Assembly: GCA_905160935.1 (NCBI GenBank)
Contig: CAJHZI010000205.1
Coordinates: forward strand, 186,001-250,000
From: Enchytraeus crypticus
Lineage: Eukaryota > Annelida > Clitellata > Enchytraeida > Enchytraeidae
DNA: 64,000 nt
Direction: 5' to 3'
This document shows, one piece after another, positions 52,415 through 63,870 of the stretch (positions are counted from its first letter, which is position 1; each line of letters opens with the position of its first letter). The notes under the pieces were generated by a model. It did not search any database. It worked only from the letters and a program-made list of their open reading frames with translations, and had not been told where the DNA came from. The translations under genes and the position numbers were made by a program.

Positions 52415-52632
52415 CACACATTAGAGTGAAATGATCAACTGTGTTGATATCTATCACTTTTTAATATCACATGTCTAAACCGTTAGGCAATTTATTCCAT
52501 TTTCCGTGTAACCAGTCCAGTGATGTCCGAAATTTTACTCTCAGATCAGCGCGGCTGGGATTCGAACCCGCGAGAGTTCAATTCACCTCAGGATCTGTCA
52601 TTTAAAACTTCATGACGTTACCCCTACGCTAT
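52415..52632 (-). repeat. tRNA-derived SINE family A, best-preserved copy
   Basis: The reverse complement begins TAGCGTAGGGGTAACGTCAT (box-A-like), then TTTTAAATGACAGATCCTGA, GCGGGTTCGAATCCCAGCCG (intact box B) and GATCTGAGAGTAAAA, and ends GATCATTTCACTCTAATGTG with an (ATT)n tail. It is flanked by (CT)n tracts at 52377-52400 and 52629-52655. Confidence 0.88.
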
Positions 52633-52844
52633 CTCTCTCTCTCTCCTCTCTCTCTGAGAACGGAAACTAAGTAGCGTCTAATTAATGTTCTACTTTAGTT
52701 ATAATTACTTACTTGTAATTGCATCAATGATAACTTTAATTTACAGCATTTGGATTTGATACTATTTCGTATAGAATGGCGAAATGTTTCCCACAGATAT
52801 CGAATCATCGCCGTGATGTTGAAATAAAGATTGTTTTTGGAAAA

Positions 52845-53065
52845 TATTGGAAGACGAGATGGATAGGACACATTCTAAGAGGGAAGGTCTATTAAAAAGG
52901 GTCATAGAAGGTAGAATGGAAGGTAAAAAGAGGCAGGGGCAGGCCGAGATTGTATGTTAGATGATTTAAAGACCCACTCTTATGTGGAAATGAAGAGGAA
53001 GTCGGAAGACAGAGAAGAGTGGAGGCGCTATATACCATGGACCTGCCAGAAGGCAGTGCACTAAG
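52845..53065 (+). mobile_element. LINE 3' end copy 1
   Basis: WKTRWIGHILRGKGLLKRVI, EGRMEGKKRQGRGRPRL, LDDLKTHSYVEMKRKSEDRE and EWRRYIPWTC (one frame change). Its sequence is repeated at 53540-53740. Confidence 0.7.
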
Positions 53066-53334
53066 AGATGATCCATTCTCGTGTAAGATATTGCATTAAG
53101 ATTTATGGATCGTCCTACAACCGCTACTCATACTGTGGCTTGTGAAAGCGTTTTGTGACAATATGACATTGTATAAGATGGTGCAGTACGCTTAACAATT
53201 GCTGAGCTCAGGTTATCCAGGTGAAAGCGATAACGACGTCACTGGACACGTCATTTTGGACGAGGTCGACATTAAAGCAAGCAGGCTTTCTGAAGTTGAC
53301 GATGAATTTTTGATTAATGTTTTCTATTTAATAG

Positions 53335-53740
53335 CTGAGCACATCAAAAATGAAACAGTACTTGAATGGTTTGGAGAACGAAAATTAGATGAAATAGTTG
53401 AAAGAAAAGTAAGGTTATTTGGTCACGTATTAAGAATATCAGAATGTCTGATGATAGATATTCAAAGACTGCAATAAATTGGAAGAAAAGCCGAGGAAGA
53501 AGGAAAAGAGGAAGACCTAGAAGTACGTGGAAGAAGTGTACTAAAAGAGGTCATAGAAGGCAGAATAAAAGGAAATAGAGGTAGAGGCAGGCCGAGATTA
53601 GGAATGTTAGATGATTTAGAGATCCACTCATATGTGGACATGAAAAGGAAAACGGAAGACAGAGAAGAGTGGAGGCGATATATACCATGGACCTCCCAGT
53701 AGGCAGTGCACTAAGAGAGAGAAAGAATAGCCTTTTCTAA
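53335..53740 (+). mobile_element. LINE 3' end copy 2, chimeric
   Basis: The first part (53335-53530) reads HIKNETVLEWFGERKLDEIV and VRLFGHVLRIS, like the fragment at 51363-51706. The second part (53540-53740) reads VIEGRIKGNRGRGRPRLGML, DDLEIHSYVDMKRKTEDREE and WRRYIPWTSQ, like 52845-53065. Two families are joined near 53535. Confidence 0.7.
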
Positions 53741-53850
53741 AAGATGAACTCATTAATCGGTGAAGTGCTCATTACGGTGTGTGAAAGCATAACGTGAATA
53801 GGACCGGTATCTTGGCCCTGCCACTTGGTAGAGCACTTGAGAGAGATGTT
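53735..53850 (-). repeat. Dispersed repeat family C, 5' part
   Basis: On the plus strand GAACTCATTAATCGGTGAAG, TGCTCATTACGGTGTGTGAA and TTGGCCCTGCCACTTGGTAG are the inverted start of family C. Confidence 0.5.
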
Positions 53851-54231
53851 AATCTCAACGTTGTTGTCGCCTAAGATACACTGAGTGATTCGCTAAATGA
53901 GCCTCAGGGAACATTCCAGAAGAAGAAATATGTCTTTATTTTCTACATTAATAACAACAGAATCCCAAGATTTACAAAATTAAGTCCTAATACCAGAGCT
54001 ATAACTTTACAACAATTGCCTATAATTTAATATCGTACATATTTTAAATAAAATGTTTAAAAGTATAACTGATGTAACATGTAAAAAATGTTAATTAATA
54101 GCAATAAAGATATTTTCATACATTAATTCACAACTTCTTTAGAGTCACTACGATCCAATCATACCTAGCGTCAAGTATAGTCTGTACCCGAGACGAGTCT
54201 AATTTTATTCCAGTAATAAATTAATATTAGT

Positions 54232-54780
54232 TTATTTGACCGAGTAAGTAATAATTTCACTTACCTGAGCAGTATTTAGAGCCGCTGTATTGATCTCCTT
54301 GTACATGATGTAACTCATAACATAATCCCTATGACCTGACAGTTGACCAGCGTAAGGAATGGCACAGGTTGTGTGGAAGCCCTTCAGAGTGAAGGCCTCA
54401 ATGTGAGGCAGACAGTAGGCAAACACTTCCAAGCCACCGCACTCCTCTCTCTGCGCCAGTTCACAGGCCACTCGCACCAGATGGCGAAGATGCTGCACCT
54501 CTGAGGGGTGATCTCTTGATGCGAGGATGATCTGACAAAGGACTGGTCGTACGTGACGTGCCACGTGGTAAGGTCTTACAATGATCAGATCCTGCAGTGT
54601 TTCGTTGTCGTCATATGTACCCACAGCGACAGCCTTCTGCATGAGGGTTTTTGAAGAAATCGAGGGTTGGAAACTCACCGATGCCAATGTTGTCTCGAAA
54701 GGTAGCGGTAAGCTCGATGAGATGGAATGCCTCCTCATACTCATTCTCTCTCACCTGCCTCCATTCTCTTCCATTCTCTT
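54232..54780 (-). pseudogene. Decayed duplicate of the GNAT-like gene at 42.5-43.1 kb
   Basis: Near-identical to 42535-43050 over about 490 bp, for example GACCTGACAGTTGACCAGCG and GGACTGGTCGTACGTGACGT. It lacks 15 bp present in the other copy (ATAAACATCTTATAT), removing YKMFI in frame. An extra T at about 54652 (GGGTTTTTGAAG versus GGGTTTTGAAG) shifts the N-terminal frame, and the sequence upstream of MRQVRE has an in-frame stop. A good donor (CAG/GTAAGTG) survives at about 54265. It is either a pseudogene or a gene with an assembly error. Confidence 0.75.
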
Positions 54781-54904
54781 ATCTGACGAACACAAAAGCG
54801 TGTGAAGAGTGGAGATCCATTTAATTAAATAACCTGACAGCCTGATATATCTTAATATAAAATTTTTCTCACATTCTTGAAAAATATGTAGTAATATGTA
54901 ACAA

Positions 54905-55033
54905 TATATATATATATATATATATTTATATAAATATATACATGTATATATATGTATATATACATGTATGTATATATACATATATATACATACATGTATA
55001 TATACATATATATACATGCATATATACATATAT

Positions 55034-55080
<47 letters not shown>
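54905..55080. repeat. Compound (TA)n/(ATACATGT)n microsatellite
   Basis: About 175 bp of TATATA with TACATGTATA interruptions. Confidence 0.92.
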
Positions 55081-55084
<4 letters not shown>

Positions 55085-55104
55085 TAAACTATTCTAAATG
55101 CATA

Positions 55105-55950
55105 TGAGTGTTGTTCCAAAAGTAATACGACTTTTCTTGTAAATAAATAAATCGTGTCTGTCAAAAGCAGTAATAATATTTCCATTACACTGAAATTTCC
55201 ATTACACTGAATTGTGAAGTCACTAGGCTGACTCGCTCGTATAGCCTGTGTGGCACTCTACATGGCGGAGAGTTAAATCAATGTTGAACAGCTCTAAGAA
55301 AGAAGGTTTATGGTGAACATTATTATGCTGAATATAGTCGTGCTCGAGTAATGATACTATTAACCAAGGAAGTTTAAGGCCGTCCCGTCCATGGTCCCGA
55401 CATCTGTATTCTTGAATGCTTTGTGTTGCATGCTGATCTCCCGAATTGACAGACAATCAATGCAGATCGATACATCGCAGCGCCTAATTGCATCTCATTG
55501 AGCGTACCACCCAAAGGAAGAGACAAGTTTACGTGACGATCAGGTTCTGAACCTCCACGACAACGCACGACCATATTCTGCTCACGCAGGAGGCAGTACA
55601 GAAGCTTGGGTGGACTACTCTGCTGCGTCCACCATACATTCCTGATCTATTGCCATCAGACTTAAATTTGGTCGACATTATGAAGGAGGAACTGAATGGA
55701 AAGCATTTTGCAAACATCGCTGATGTACGGAGAGCCGCTAAGGTCATGCTTGAGACGGATGCCGAGAGAATTCTATCAGTAGAGCTTCTTTGATTTGGTG
55801 CCTTGTCGGTAGAAATGTATCGCTTTTGAAGGAGACTATGTCGAAAAATAGATACCATATAGGTACGGATTTCGGACAATGTTATACATGCATAGTATCT
55901 TCTTTATATTTTTTAACTGACTCGGTCTTGTTACTTTTAGAACGCCACAC
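55105..55950 (+). mobile_element. Mariner-type transposon relic with terminal repeats
   Basis: The left end GTGTTGTTCCAAAAGTAATA and the right end near 55925-55950 (TTGTTACTTTTAGAACGCCA) are imperfect inverted repeats. Inside, the plus strand preserves mariner transposase pieces in several frames: LNLHDNARPYSAHA (the second catalytic Asp region, D-N-A-R-P-H), then GRHYEGG.., FANIADVRRAAK and LIWCLVGRNVSLLKETM. Many stops and shifts make it inactive. Confidence 0.7.
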
Positions 55951-56298
55951 ATACATGTATGAACATTTACATGTACATGTAGGCAATGTAGGCTATACAC
56001 AATATAAATATGAACATATACATGTATTTTAGTTCCTATCGATAACTTGTCGTTTACAGCGAATTCCTACAGCATTATATATGTGCATAACGCTAACATG
56101 TTTTCTTGCTTTATAACCATTTAGGCCGTCAATACAAATATATGACCATTAAAGTACAATCAAAGCCTAAACTGTGAATCTATTAATAAATAAATGACGT
56201 GTAGTAAATCAAATACCGTATAGTTAAAACTGTATATAAATATTTGTCACCAGTATTCCCTGAATTTACTGAAATAAACAATTCTCAAAGATAATATT

Positions 56299-56300
<2 letters not shown>

Positions 56301-56343
<43 letters not shown>
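56301..56343. repeat. (TC)n microsatellite
   Basis: About 40 bp of TC followed by TATC units. Confidence 0.93.
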
Positions 56344-56346
<3 letters not shown>

Positions 56347-56609
56347 GTTTTTGCCAGTTTTAGCTTGTATAAATATTAAGTAGTTTTTAGCAAATTTAAG
56401 TATTTTTACATTTTATCCAAGCATAAATATATTACATATTGAAATTCGACACGAATACTGACTAATATTGAGCACCCTTTATAGACCCTGAAAGCAGACT
56501 CTAAGTATGAATATATACCTTGGATCTGCACTTGTAGAAAACTAGAGAAAGGTATCATATTTTAGTATCGGATAAGTATGATGTAATATGAACTTTCTCT
56601 CTAGTTCTC

Positions 56610-56785
56610 TCTGCATAGTGGCAGGTCAAAGGTACACATTCATACTCAGACTCCGCTTTCACGCTCCATATAGCGAGCACTCCATAGGTCAATAATTTAA
56701 TCCCTTCACTAAAGGCTATGCCTCTCCTATACCTTATACAGCTTAGTCTACAATTTGGGAAAAATATGGCTTCTGAGATGGTTTA
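56610..56785 (+). repeat. Dispersed repeat family C
   Basis: AGTGGCAGGTCAAAGGTACA, AGCGAGCACTCCATAGGTCA, TAATCCCTTCACTAAAGGCT, AAAATATGGCTTCTGAGATG. It is cut at about 56785 by a (TTTA)n run. Confidence 0.75.
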
Positions 56786-56811
56786 TTTATTTTTATTTAT
56801 TTTATTTATTT

Positions 56812-57035
56812 AGATCACCAAAAGGGTCATGCAACCCTGAACAGTTCACAAGCAATACAAACAAACAAGTAAATGCAATAAGTGAACACAATTTAAATGT
56901 CAACCATGGTGAACTTAAAACGAAAATATAAAGTAGAAATTAAAGAATTGAAATAAAGAAATTCAAAATAAAGAAAATTCATGACAATAGGTAGGCATAA
57001 TTATACATTTAAGATCAGTATCATTAATAACTATT
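56812..57035. repeat. Dispersed repeat family E
   Basis: ATCACCAAAAGGGTCATGCA, AACAGTTCACAAGCAATACA and ATGGTGAACTTAAAACGAAA parallel 27603-27800. It is preceded by (TTTA)n. Confidence 0.65.
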
Positions 57036-57039
57036 TAAT

Positions 57040-58605
57040 AAGTACTGACGAAGATTAATATTGAAACAGTTAACGGAACGAGATAATCGTAAATTAGGTG
57101 GGATAGCCAGTATCTAGGGCCTTGTACAGTGATACACTTTTCGCTACAGAAGGTTAACGATGGTATAGTAAATTCCGAAACTTGTCGAAAGTTATAAACA
57201 GAATTATAAGCCTAAATAAGAATTTTATAGACAAATGCTGCTTGTATTTAAATTATTCTAAAATAATATGCTAATATAAAATTACTTCTTACAAATAATT
57301 TAGTATCAATGAATATTAATAAATAATCAAGAGTTCAGCTTTCACTTTCTCATTAAGGAAGGTGTTTTAGGAAAGGACCCTGCGTCACGTAGGCCACTAA
57401 TCTATTCACCCAAAGCGTTCCGAAAAAGCATGAAAAAATTAAAATAAATGGATATGAGATCGCACTCGGGTGAGAAAACGGACATTACATCTCATTGTAG
57501 GCCAATTGTTTGCATTATTACCGTTTTTATATAAATGAACCACATGGTTCGTGATTATAGATATTCTAAATGGCTTTCAGAGCATTTCTTCCAATGTATG
57601 CTGAGCTACTGAATTTACTATAAAATTAGTTGGTTCGATCCAGCTTAAAAATTCTAAACCAATATGCGGTAGACCTAGAGCTTTCGCTTCACAGATCACA
57701 GTATGATAGAGCTAGGCATCATGTAGCCTGAAGATGACTCGTACATGTATGTGCAGGCAGAATTGGACCAAAGGGACGTAGGTGTTGTAAAATAACTTTC
57801 CTGGTAAGTGAATGAAAATAGTACATGTAGCCTACATGGAAATTGTTAGTGGGCGTTAATATTTATCAAACGCATCACACATATCGATAACAAAATATTC
57901 TAGGCCTACTTGTAGGTAAAACAGCAAATTAGTGTTTAAGGCAAAGTAGGCAAAACAACAAATCATATGCATAAACATAACGCATTTACTTGAATATACA
58001 TGTATTACACTAATCGTATATCTATTTAAATTGAGAATATTTTTCAATTTGTAGAATTTTAAGGGCATAATTGCTATTGCTAAAGCTACGTATCCACGGT
58101 GGTCCAGATGGAAATCATGTGTAAATTATTCCAAGACTGCATACTAGTGGACCAATAAAGCCATATATCAATCACAGCAATGGATGAGGTATAAACAATG
58201 GAACGAACACTGACTTATTGTAGTCAACAGAAGCAAGCTAAGTAAATAATCGTTATCATTTAATTCTAATCATTATTATTATGCAAATAATCATTAAACA
58301 AATAATGAACTTGGCTATGTTACATTGTTTACCTGACTCGATGCCTCCATGAACACTTGACTTGCATTTTTATATTGCTGTTACATGTATATCTTTTAAT
58401 ATTGCTTCGAGTTGTTTGTACATGCAAATTCATGTATAAACAACCCAAAGTTCTGAATAATCCTATTTACAGTTTAGGTTAGACTTATTTGTAATAATTG
58501 GAACAATTTTTATGGTGACAAGTCATTTCATATCGAATGCCTCAAAACGCTCACATTTTAACAGCATGCTGATTCACCTGATAGCTTTAAAACGAATCTC
58601 AAAAT
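57040..58605. other. No gene recognised
   Basis: AT-rich spacer with no supported frame, and only short repeats such as TAGGCCTAC and ACATGTA. Confidence 0.35.
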
Positions 58606-58611
58606 ACCTAT

Positions 58612-58740
58612 TTTGCTGGAGCCCGTGGAGATATCGGTAAGATCTTCGATCGCGGATCAGTATGTGCACGGTTCAAATCTTGGACTCTCCCGTAACTGTC
58701 ATCGCTTTCGAGTGATGAAATTGACATTAACATTATATTA
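58612..58740 (+). repeat. tRNA-derived SINE family B, copy 4
   Basis: GCTGGAGCCCGTGGAGATAT, CGATCGCGGATCAGTATGTG, CACGGTTCAAATCTTGGAC and CTTTCGAGTGATGAAATTGA. Same order as the copies at 30.9-32.1 kb. Confidence 0.8.
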
Positions 58741-59014
58741 GCCATTTAAGCTTTATATTTTTGCACGATCTTTCCCCGTAAATTCTGTTCTGCGTTCTAT
58801 ATTAATTAAGAGTCTGTCGGATTCTGGTATTTTAGCTATAATATTATTTTTGATGACAGTGTTTTGGTTTGTGAAACTTGTTAACATGTGTACTCTACTA
58901 GTATATTGTTTGTTTTACTGCATATAATTGTTCTAATGCAAAGAGATGCGTTTACATGATCATCATCAGTTCCTTGCGTTCAGAATAGAATAAAGGGTGG
59001 CAACATTCCTCCAT

Positions 59015-59115
59015 TCTTTTCTCTCTTCAGCAACCCTCACAGCATCTTCCCATGGCATGTTCAAAGTTTTCAAATCTTTGTTGATCGTGCTGAACTAAGT
59101 ACTTCTAGGTCTGCA
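59015..59115 (-). mobile_element. LINE 3' end copy
   Basis: CTCTTCAGCAACCCTCACAG, CATCTTCCCATGGCATGTTC and AAATCTTTGTTGATCGTGCT match 51372-51445. Confidence 0.75.
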
Positions 59116-59149
59116 TGATACACTCTATTAAACATTAAAGTTGTTATAC

Positions 59150-61150
59150 AATAGATAGATGCATGTAGATGGATGGATGTAATCTTTATACCAAGAAAGT
59201 CACAAAGCATTCATTAGCCTACAAATCATTCAAGGAACGCGAAAATGGAGGACATTAAGGTCCAAAAACTCGTATATGCCCAATAGATTATTTCAAAAAT
59301 ACAAAAAGAAGTGTATAAAAATTCAAAAAGAATACGCCTAAAAATGAATCACGTCAAATGTGCAGTATATAAACTTAGACCTATTAAATATAGGCCTATA
59401 CACAATTCTTAGTCGTTAGAAATTATTATACCGGCGTATAGAGTAGCTTTATATCGCAACATTATTATGTTCAATAACCATTATTATAACCTGTAGATGC
59501 AACATTTGATACCATACAATGTGACTACATGTAGATCTATATTACTGATCAATTTACTATAGACCTCTAATTATGGATAATATTAGATAATATTAAAGCA
59601 TTACTAATGAATAATATTGACTCACAAAAATTTAAAGAAATGAATATACTTCTAAAACCAGTAATGAATATACAAAGTTAAACTATTCTTTTAAAAATAG
59701 AATATACTTCTTACAATCAACATTCAAAACTTGTCGTTTGAAAGCTTAACATTATGACTTAAAACCATATACAATATTATACATGTAGCCAGGTAATGAG
59801 TTTCACCGCTTACATATTGCAGAAGTAAAGAAATACACTCTCCCGTCAATTCTCGATATGTCTATGTTTACTTTAAAATAATTCTCCCGCGATTTCTGGG
59901 TTGACACTGAAAGGCCAAAATTTTCAATTGGGTCACTCTTCTCCGAGACCATTTACAAGTTTGTAAAAAAGAACTATGTCTATATGAAACCGCAAGAGTT
60001 CAAGACTGTTCAGGTTTCAAGAATTTTAATTTTTCACAGTAGGACAAACACTTAATAAGGTCTATTCGACATCATGAATTCTCTTGGTATAATTTCTCTG
60101 GACTGACTCCAGCAATGAAATATCCCGTTATTTATTATGATATAAGACGTCCTATACTGTATGAGGAGACCAAATGGCGAACAGTAATCCAAATGAGGTA
60201 GAATATACGATTTACATGCGCGAATCAGGTGTGTAGGCTCTCCAGTTGAAAAGCTATAAAACGTAAAGCAACTCGTTGCATAGCAGAAGCAACGATCTTA
60301 GCAACATGCAGAGAATAATTTACATTGGAGTCAACAACTGCTCCGAGATCCCAGAACAGAACCAATCATTACATTGTGAACACTGCTAGTGTAAGTAGAA
60401 TTTTCGGTTAATTTTTTATTTTTAGTTTTAATATCCATTAAGCAAAACTTTTTGATGGATATACTGAGATGCCAAGATATCCGCCTAGTTTGATTGTGTA
60501 CTCAGATTTTCTTTACAAGTTTCGAGCTCCTCGATATACCTGAGTATATATACATGTATATATCTATATATCTCAGAGTAACATTTTGCATTATCCGCAA
60601 CTAATTTCGATCTAACTGACTCAGTACACAAATTGCTTAAATCACTCATATACAGAATGAAGAGAATGGGACCGAGTACACAGCCTTTGGGGAAACACTA
60701 GATAGTCTATTTTAACAATTCTAGAAAATATTTTCAATTTTTACTTTCTGGATTTTATTTTCAAGGTTGGAATTTAAAACGGCCGAACAAATTGCCACTG
60801 ATGCCCATCATCAATAGTTAGTAGATTAATTACGAATGAACTATATAGTCGAAGGCTCGTGCAAAATCAGTATAGACCACTCTAGTATAATGCCTGTGAC
60901 GCATAGTGAGAGACCAATGGTTTAATAATTCCAACAAATTTTTGCAGGAGAAGCGATTTGAAATCAAGCCATGCTCATCGCAAGAGATCAATTTATTTAT
61001 GGTTAGATAGTTTAGAAAATCTGTCTTAATTTAAACTCAAGATGAAAGTTTCGCGAAATTGCTTAATAATGCGTTTGTTAAACGTCGTCCAGACAGTCCA
61101 AAATTATCAGCTAGCACCAGATTTCTGGGAACTTTATTAACTAAAACCAC
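59150..61150 (-). mobile_element. Heavily decayed CR1-like LINE
   Basis: The minus strand preserves reverse transcriptase pieces in order: EHGLISNRFSCKNLLELLNH (about 60995-60930), VVYTDFARAFDYIVHS (about 60890-60835), PKGCVLGPILFILYMSDLSN (about 60690-60635) and KLVADNAKCY just after, where the family has ADD. The region down to 59150 has no clear frame. Stops are frequent. Confidence 0.6.
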
Positions 61151-61279
61151 AGGTATGCAATTTTTTCCGATATGGATACCACTACGATGAATGATTCTAT
61201 GAAGAAACTAGCGGGGAGACATTTAATGGACTAGAAACATTTAGTAGACCAGAAACATTTCAATCACGCATAAGCCGAA

Positions 61280-61395
61280 ACAAGGGGGACTAAGTCCCCA
61301 GAAGCTTAAGTACTTTTGTAAATAATGTCTTTAAATTAATAGCATTTGATAACATAAACATCTGAAAAAGTGAGGGTGATAGATGTAGATTTCAC
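61280..61395. repeat. Local duplicated segment, copy 1
   Basis: GGACTAAGTCCCCAGAAGCT, TTTTGTAAATAATGTCTTTA and AAAAAGTGAGGGTGATAGAT match 61650-61760. Confidence 0.6.
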
Positions 61396-61434
61396 CCTAA
61401 TCACCATCATCATCCTCATCCTCATCACAATAAT

Positions 61435-61484
61435 CTTCTTCTTCTTTTCTTCTTCTTCTTCTTCTTCTTCTTCTTCTTCTTCTT
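61435..61484. repeat. (CTT)n microsatellite
   Basis: About 16 CTT units, followed by an inverted family-D-like tail (ATGAATCCTAGTTTATCCAG). Confidence 0.92.
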
Positions 61485-61649
61485 GCCATGAATCCTAGTT
61501 TATCCAGTATAGGAATATGACTATATCGTCTCCATTCAAAAAAGTCAATTCGTTTTAGAACATTTTGTATCTATTTGTATAACCAAACCGCTCATTAATC
61601 GATTGCCCATTCTGACAAATTATGATTGGTATAAAGCTGAAGCCTTGAT

Positions 61650-61760
61650 AGGGGGTCTGATGACTTCGTCCCCCAGAGGATGAAGCACTTTTGTAAATAA
61701 TGTCATCAAATTTATAGAATATGTTAACATACTGAATGGAAAAGTGAGGGGGATAGATAG
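61650..61760. repeat. Local duplicated segment, copy 2
   Basis: TGACTTCGTCCCCCAGAGGA, TTTTGTAAATAATGTCATCA and GGAAAAGTGAGGGGGATAGA match 61280-61395. Confidence 0.6.
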
Positions 61761-61840
61761 TTGACTGTCCCTCCTGGAAAAGTTAATTTCAAACCAGTTG
61801 GCGGAAGTTAAGAACCACTGAAGTGAAAATCCTCGGCTCC

Positions 61841-61862
61841 CCCCCCCCCGCCCCCCCCCCCC
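61841..61862. repeat. Poly-C tract
   Basis: About 21 of 22 bases are C, followed about 150 bp later by a G-run at 62011-62022; a possible weak spot for assembly. Confidence 0.9.
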
Positions 61863-62099
61863 TACAAATCCATCCTTGGTTCGTACTCTCTAAGGGTCAG
61901 TGGCGTCTTCTGTCGACTACGCAGAGAGTTTAGTCAAAATCTTAGGGTTTCTTTTACAAATATTGGGATGCTTTTGCAGACTAGGGTGGATTGCGTAATG
62001 TGCATTCTTGGGGGGGGGGGGGAGAATTGCGTAATGGGATAGGCGCCCCTGGTATGGGTTGATAATCTCATTCTGTATTGTCTTACTGATCATTTTCTC

Positions 62100-63085
62100 C
62101 ATAATGGATCAGTAACATGATGCTTTTTTAAATTAATTTTGAGAGGAGACACAGACGTCCAACTAGAGGGCACAAGCAGCCAGGGGTCACTCCCTCCCCC
62201 CCGTCCTTCCCTAAATCTTCCCTTGTATCTGATTCACTAGGAGAAGAGAAATACGTATGATATAGATACATATACATAATGCATAATATGGAATATTCGT
62301 AATGTGTTCAAAAACTGAGTGATTCAAAAAATTTCTTAAGAAATAACTAGTGCATCTTTTAAATATGTTTATTAAATTTTCGTTTTTAAATCAATTTTAT
62401 TCAGGGTTAGGTAGGCTTTAGCTTTAGTTTTGACTTCAAGCCAAAAAGGCCTGACTTGGCTTTGGCTTATACTTTTGCTTTGGCTTTGGATGTCAAGGCT
62501 ATGCCCAACAGTAGTATTCGCAACACTCGCTGTGTGGTAGCAGCAGACAGTAGCATTAGACAGTTCAATAGAAATTCCTACAACTTGAAGCAATAAGCTT
62601 ATCACGGAACTTGTGACGGAAGCGCTTTATTTATAATGAGATTTGTTACAATTTGTTACGAAGTCATAATTTTTATGCTTTATAAATTACATACTGTACA
62701 TGTATGCTTTGATTTGTACCAAGGGTGTCATTGCTAAAAATATCCTAAGCATAAAGTTGTGATGGTCGTGATGGATGTAAAATGTTACCAGTGTGAAGTA
62801 TAAAAAAATATTACAAACACTTGTGACATTTGTGTGCTCACTGCGTTTGCTTTCCAACGGCAGGCTAATTGGCCAATGTTTTTCTTTTCTTTTCTTTGTT
62901 TGTATGCAAATTGTAATATTTTTGTGTTCTGTGTGTGTTTTCGTTACCCAAGTGGCGTAATAAAGGTAATTTTTAAAATGCAGAGTTGCGGTTGAGTGGA
63001 TGAGGCGCAAATTAGAATATCCCAATAATATCCCTATTTATTGAGGGACTAGCAACTGGTTCAATCGGTTGAGAGGATAGACTCC
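62100..63085. other. No gene recognised
   Basis: Holds TTGGCTTTGGCTTATAC-type short repeats at 62410-62500, but no supported coding sequence. Confidence 0.35.

Positions 63086-63088
<3 letters not shown>

Positions 63089-63139
<51 letters not shown>
63089..63139. repeat. (AT)n microsatellite
   Basis: About 50 bp of AT dinucleotides. Confidence 0.95.
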
Positions 63140-63141
<2 letters not shown>

Positions 63142-63294
63142 ACACACACAGAATACAAAATATTAAATTTGCAAACAAAGGAAAGGAAAAAACGGAAACA
63201 TGTTAGGCTCCGTTTGAAAACAAATGCAATGAGCACATAAATATCACAAGTATTTGAAATGTACTAATTATGTATAAGTCACTGTCGAGACCTG

Positions 63295-63870
63295 TACCGA
63301 AGAAAATATTCAAAGTGTCCAGGATATGATACAAAAATATCGACGATTAAGCATCGGATGCGCATTTGATATTCTTAAGTTGTCATATGTCACAACCCAT
63401 CATGTCTACTGACGTTTCGAGTTACAACAAGGTGTGTGCTAGATGGGTTCCACTAATGTTGACGGCTTAAATCAACTAAGTCCGACTGACAATTTCGCGC
63501 TACTATCTCGATTTGGACAGTGCAGGCCATGCAAAGTTTCTACGCAGAAATGTTACCATAGATGAGACTTGGGGTGACCATTATGATCCGGAGATAAAAC
63601 TGCTGAGTAAGGAGTGGAAATCGGTCACTTCACTGACACCTGTAAAATTCAACAAGATTGCGTCAGCACGCAAAGTTATTGCATTCGTATTATGAGACAC
63701 TGAAGGTATTCTGATGATCGACTACTTAGATCGAGGAAGGACTATCACAAGCATCTACTGTGTATAGTTAATACGAAAGCTTCGTGCAGTTATCAAGGAA
63801 AAATTATGAAGAAAGTTATTTTGCTTCATCAGAACAAACACTCTGGTATCTGTAGCCTATATAAAAGCTT
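63295..63870 (+). mobile_element. Mariner (Mos1-like) transposase relic
   Basis: Pieces in order: VQDMIQKYRRLSIGCAFDIL and LSYVTTHHV (HTH region), KVCARWVP, then 63513-63695 with FLRRNVTIDETWGDHYDPEI (first catalytic Asp in IDETW), LLSKEWKSVT and VKFNKIASARKVIAFVL, then after a stop DTEGILMIDYLDRGRTITSI (second Asp in the IDYL region) and LHQNKHSG in place of the family's HQDNAPAH. The altered HQDN motif and several frame breaks make it inactive. Unlike the relic at 55.1 kb, no terminal repeats were seen. Confidence 0.8.

Noticed and set aside
52561..52572. GATTCGAACCCG as part of a functional tRNA gene
   Set aside because: It is box B of a SINE; no cloverleaf could be formed around it and the same sequence recurs in dispersed copies.
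57856..58068. Minus-strand frame of 70 residues
   Set aside because: Isolated, AT-rich, no motif.
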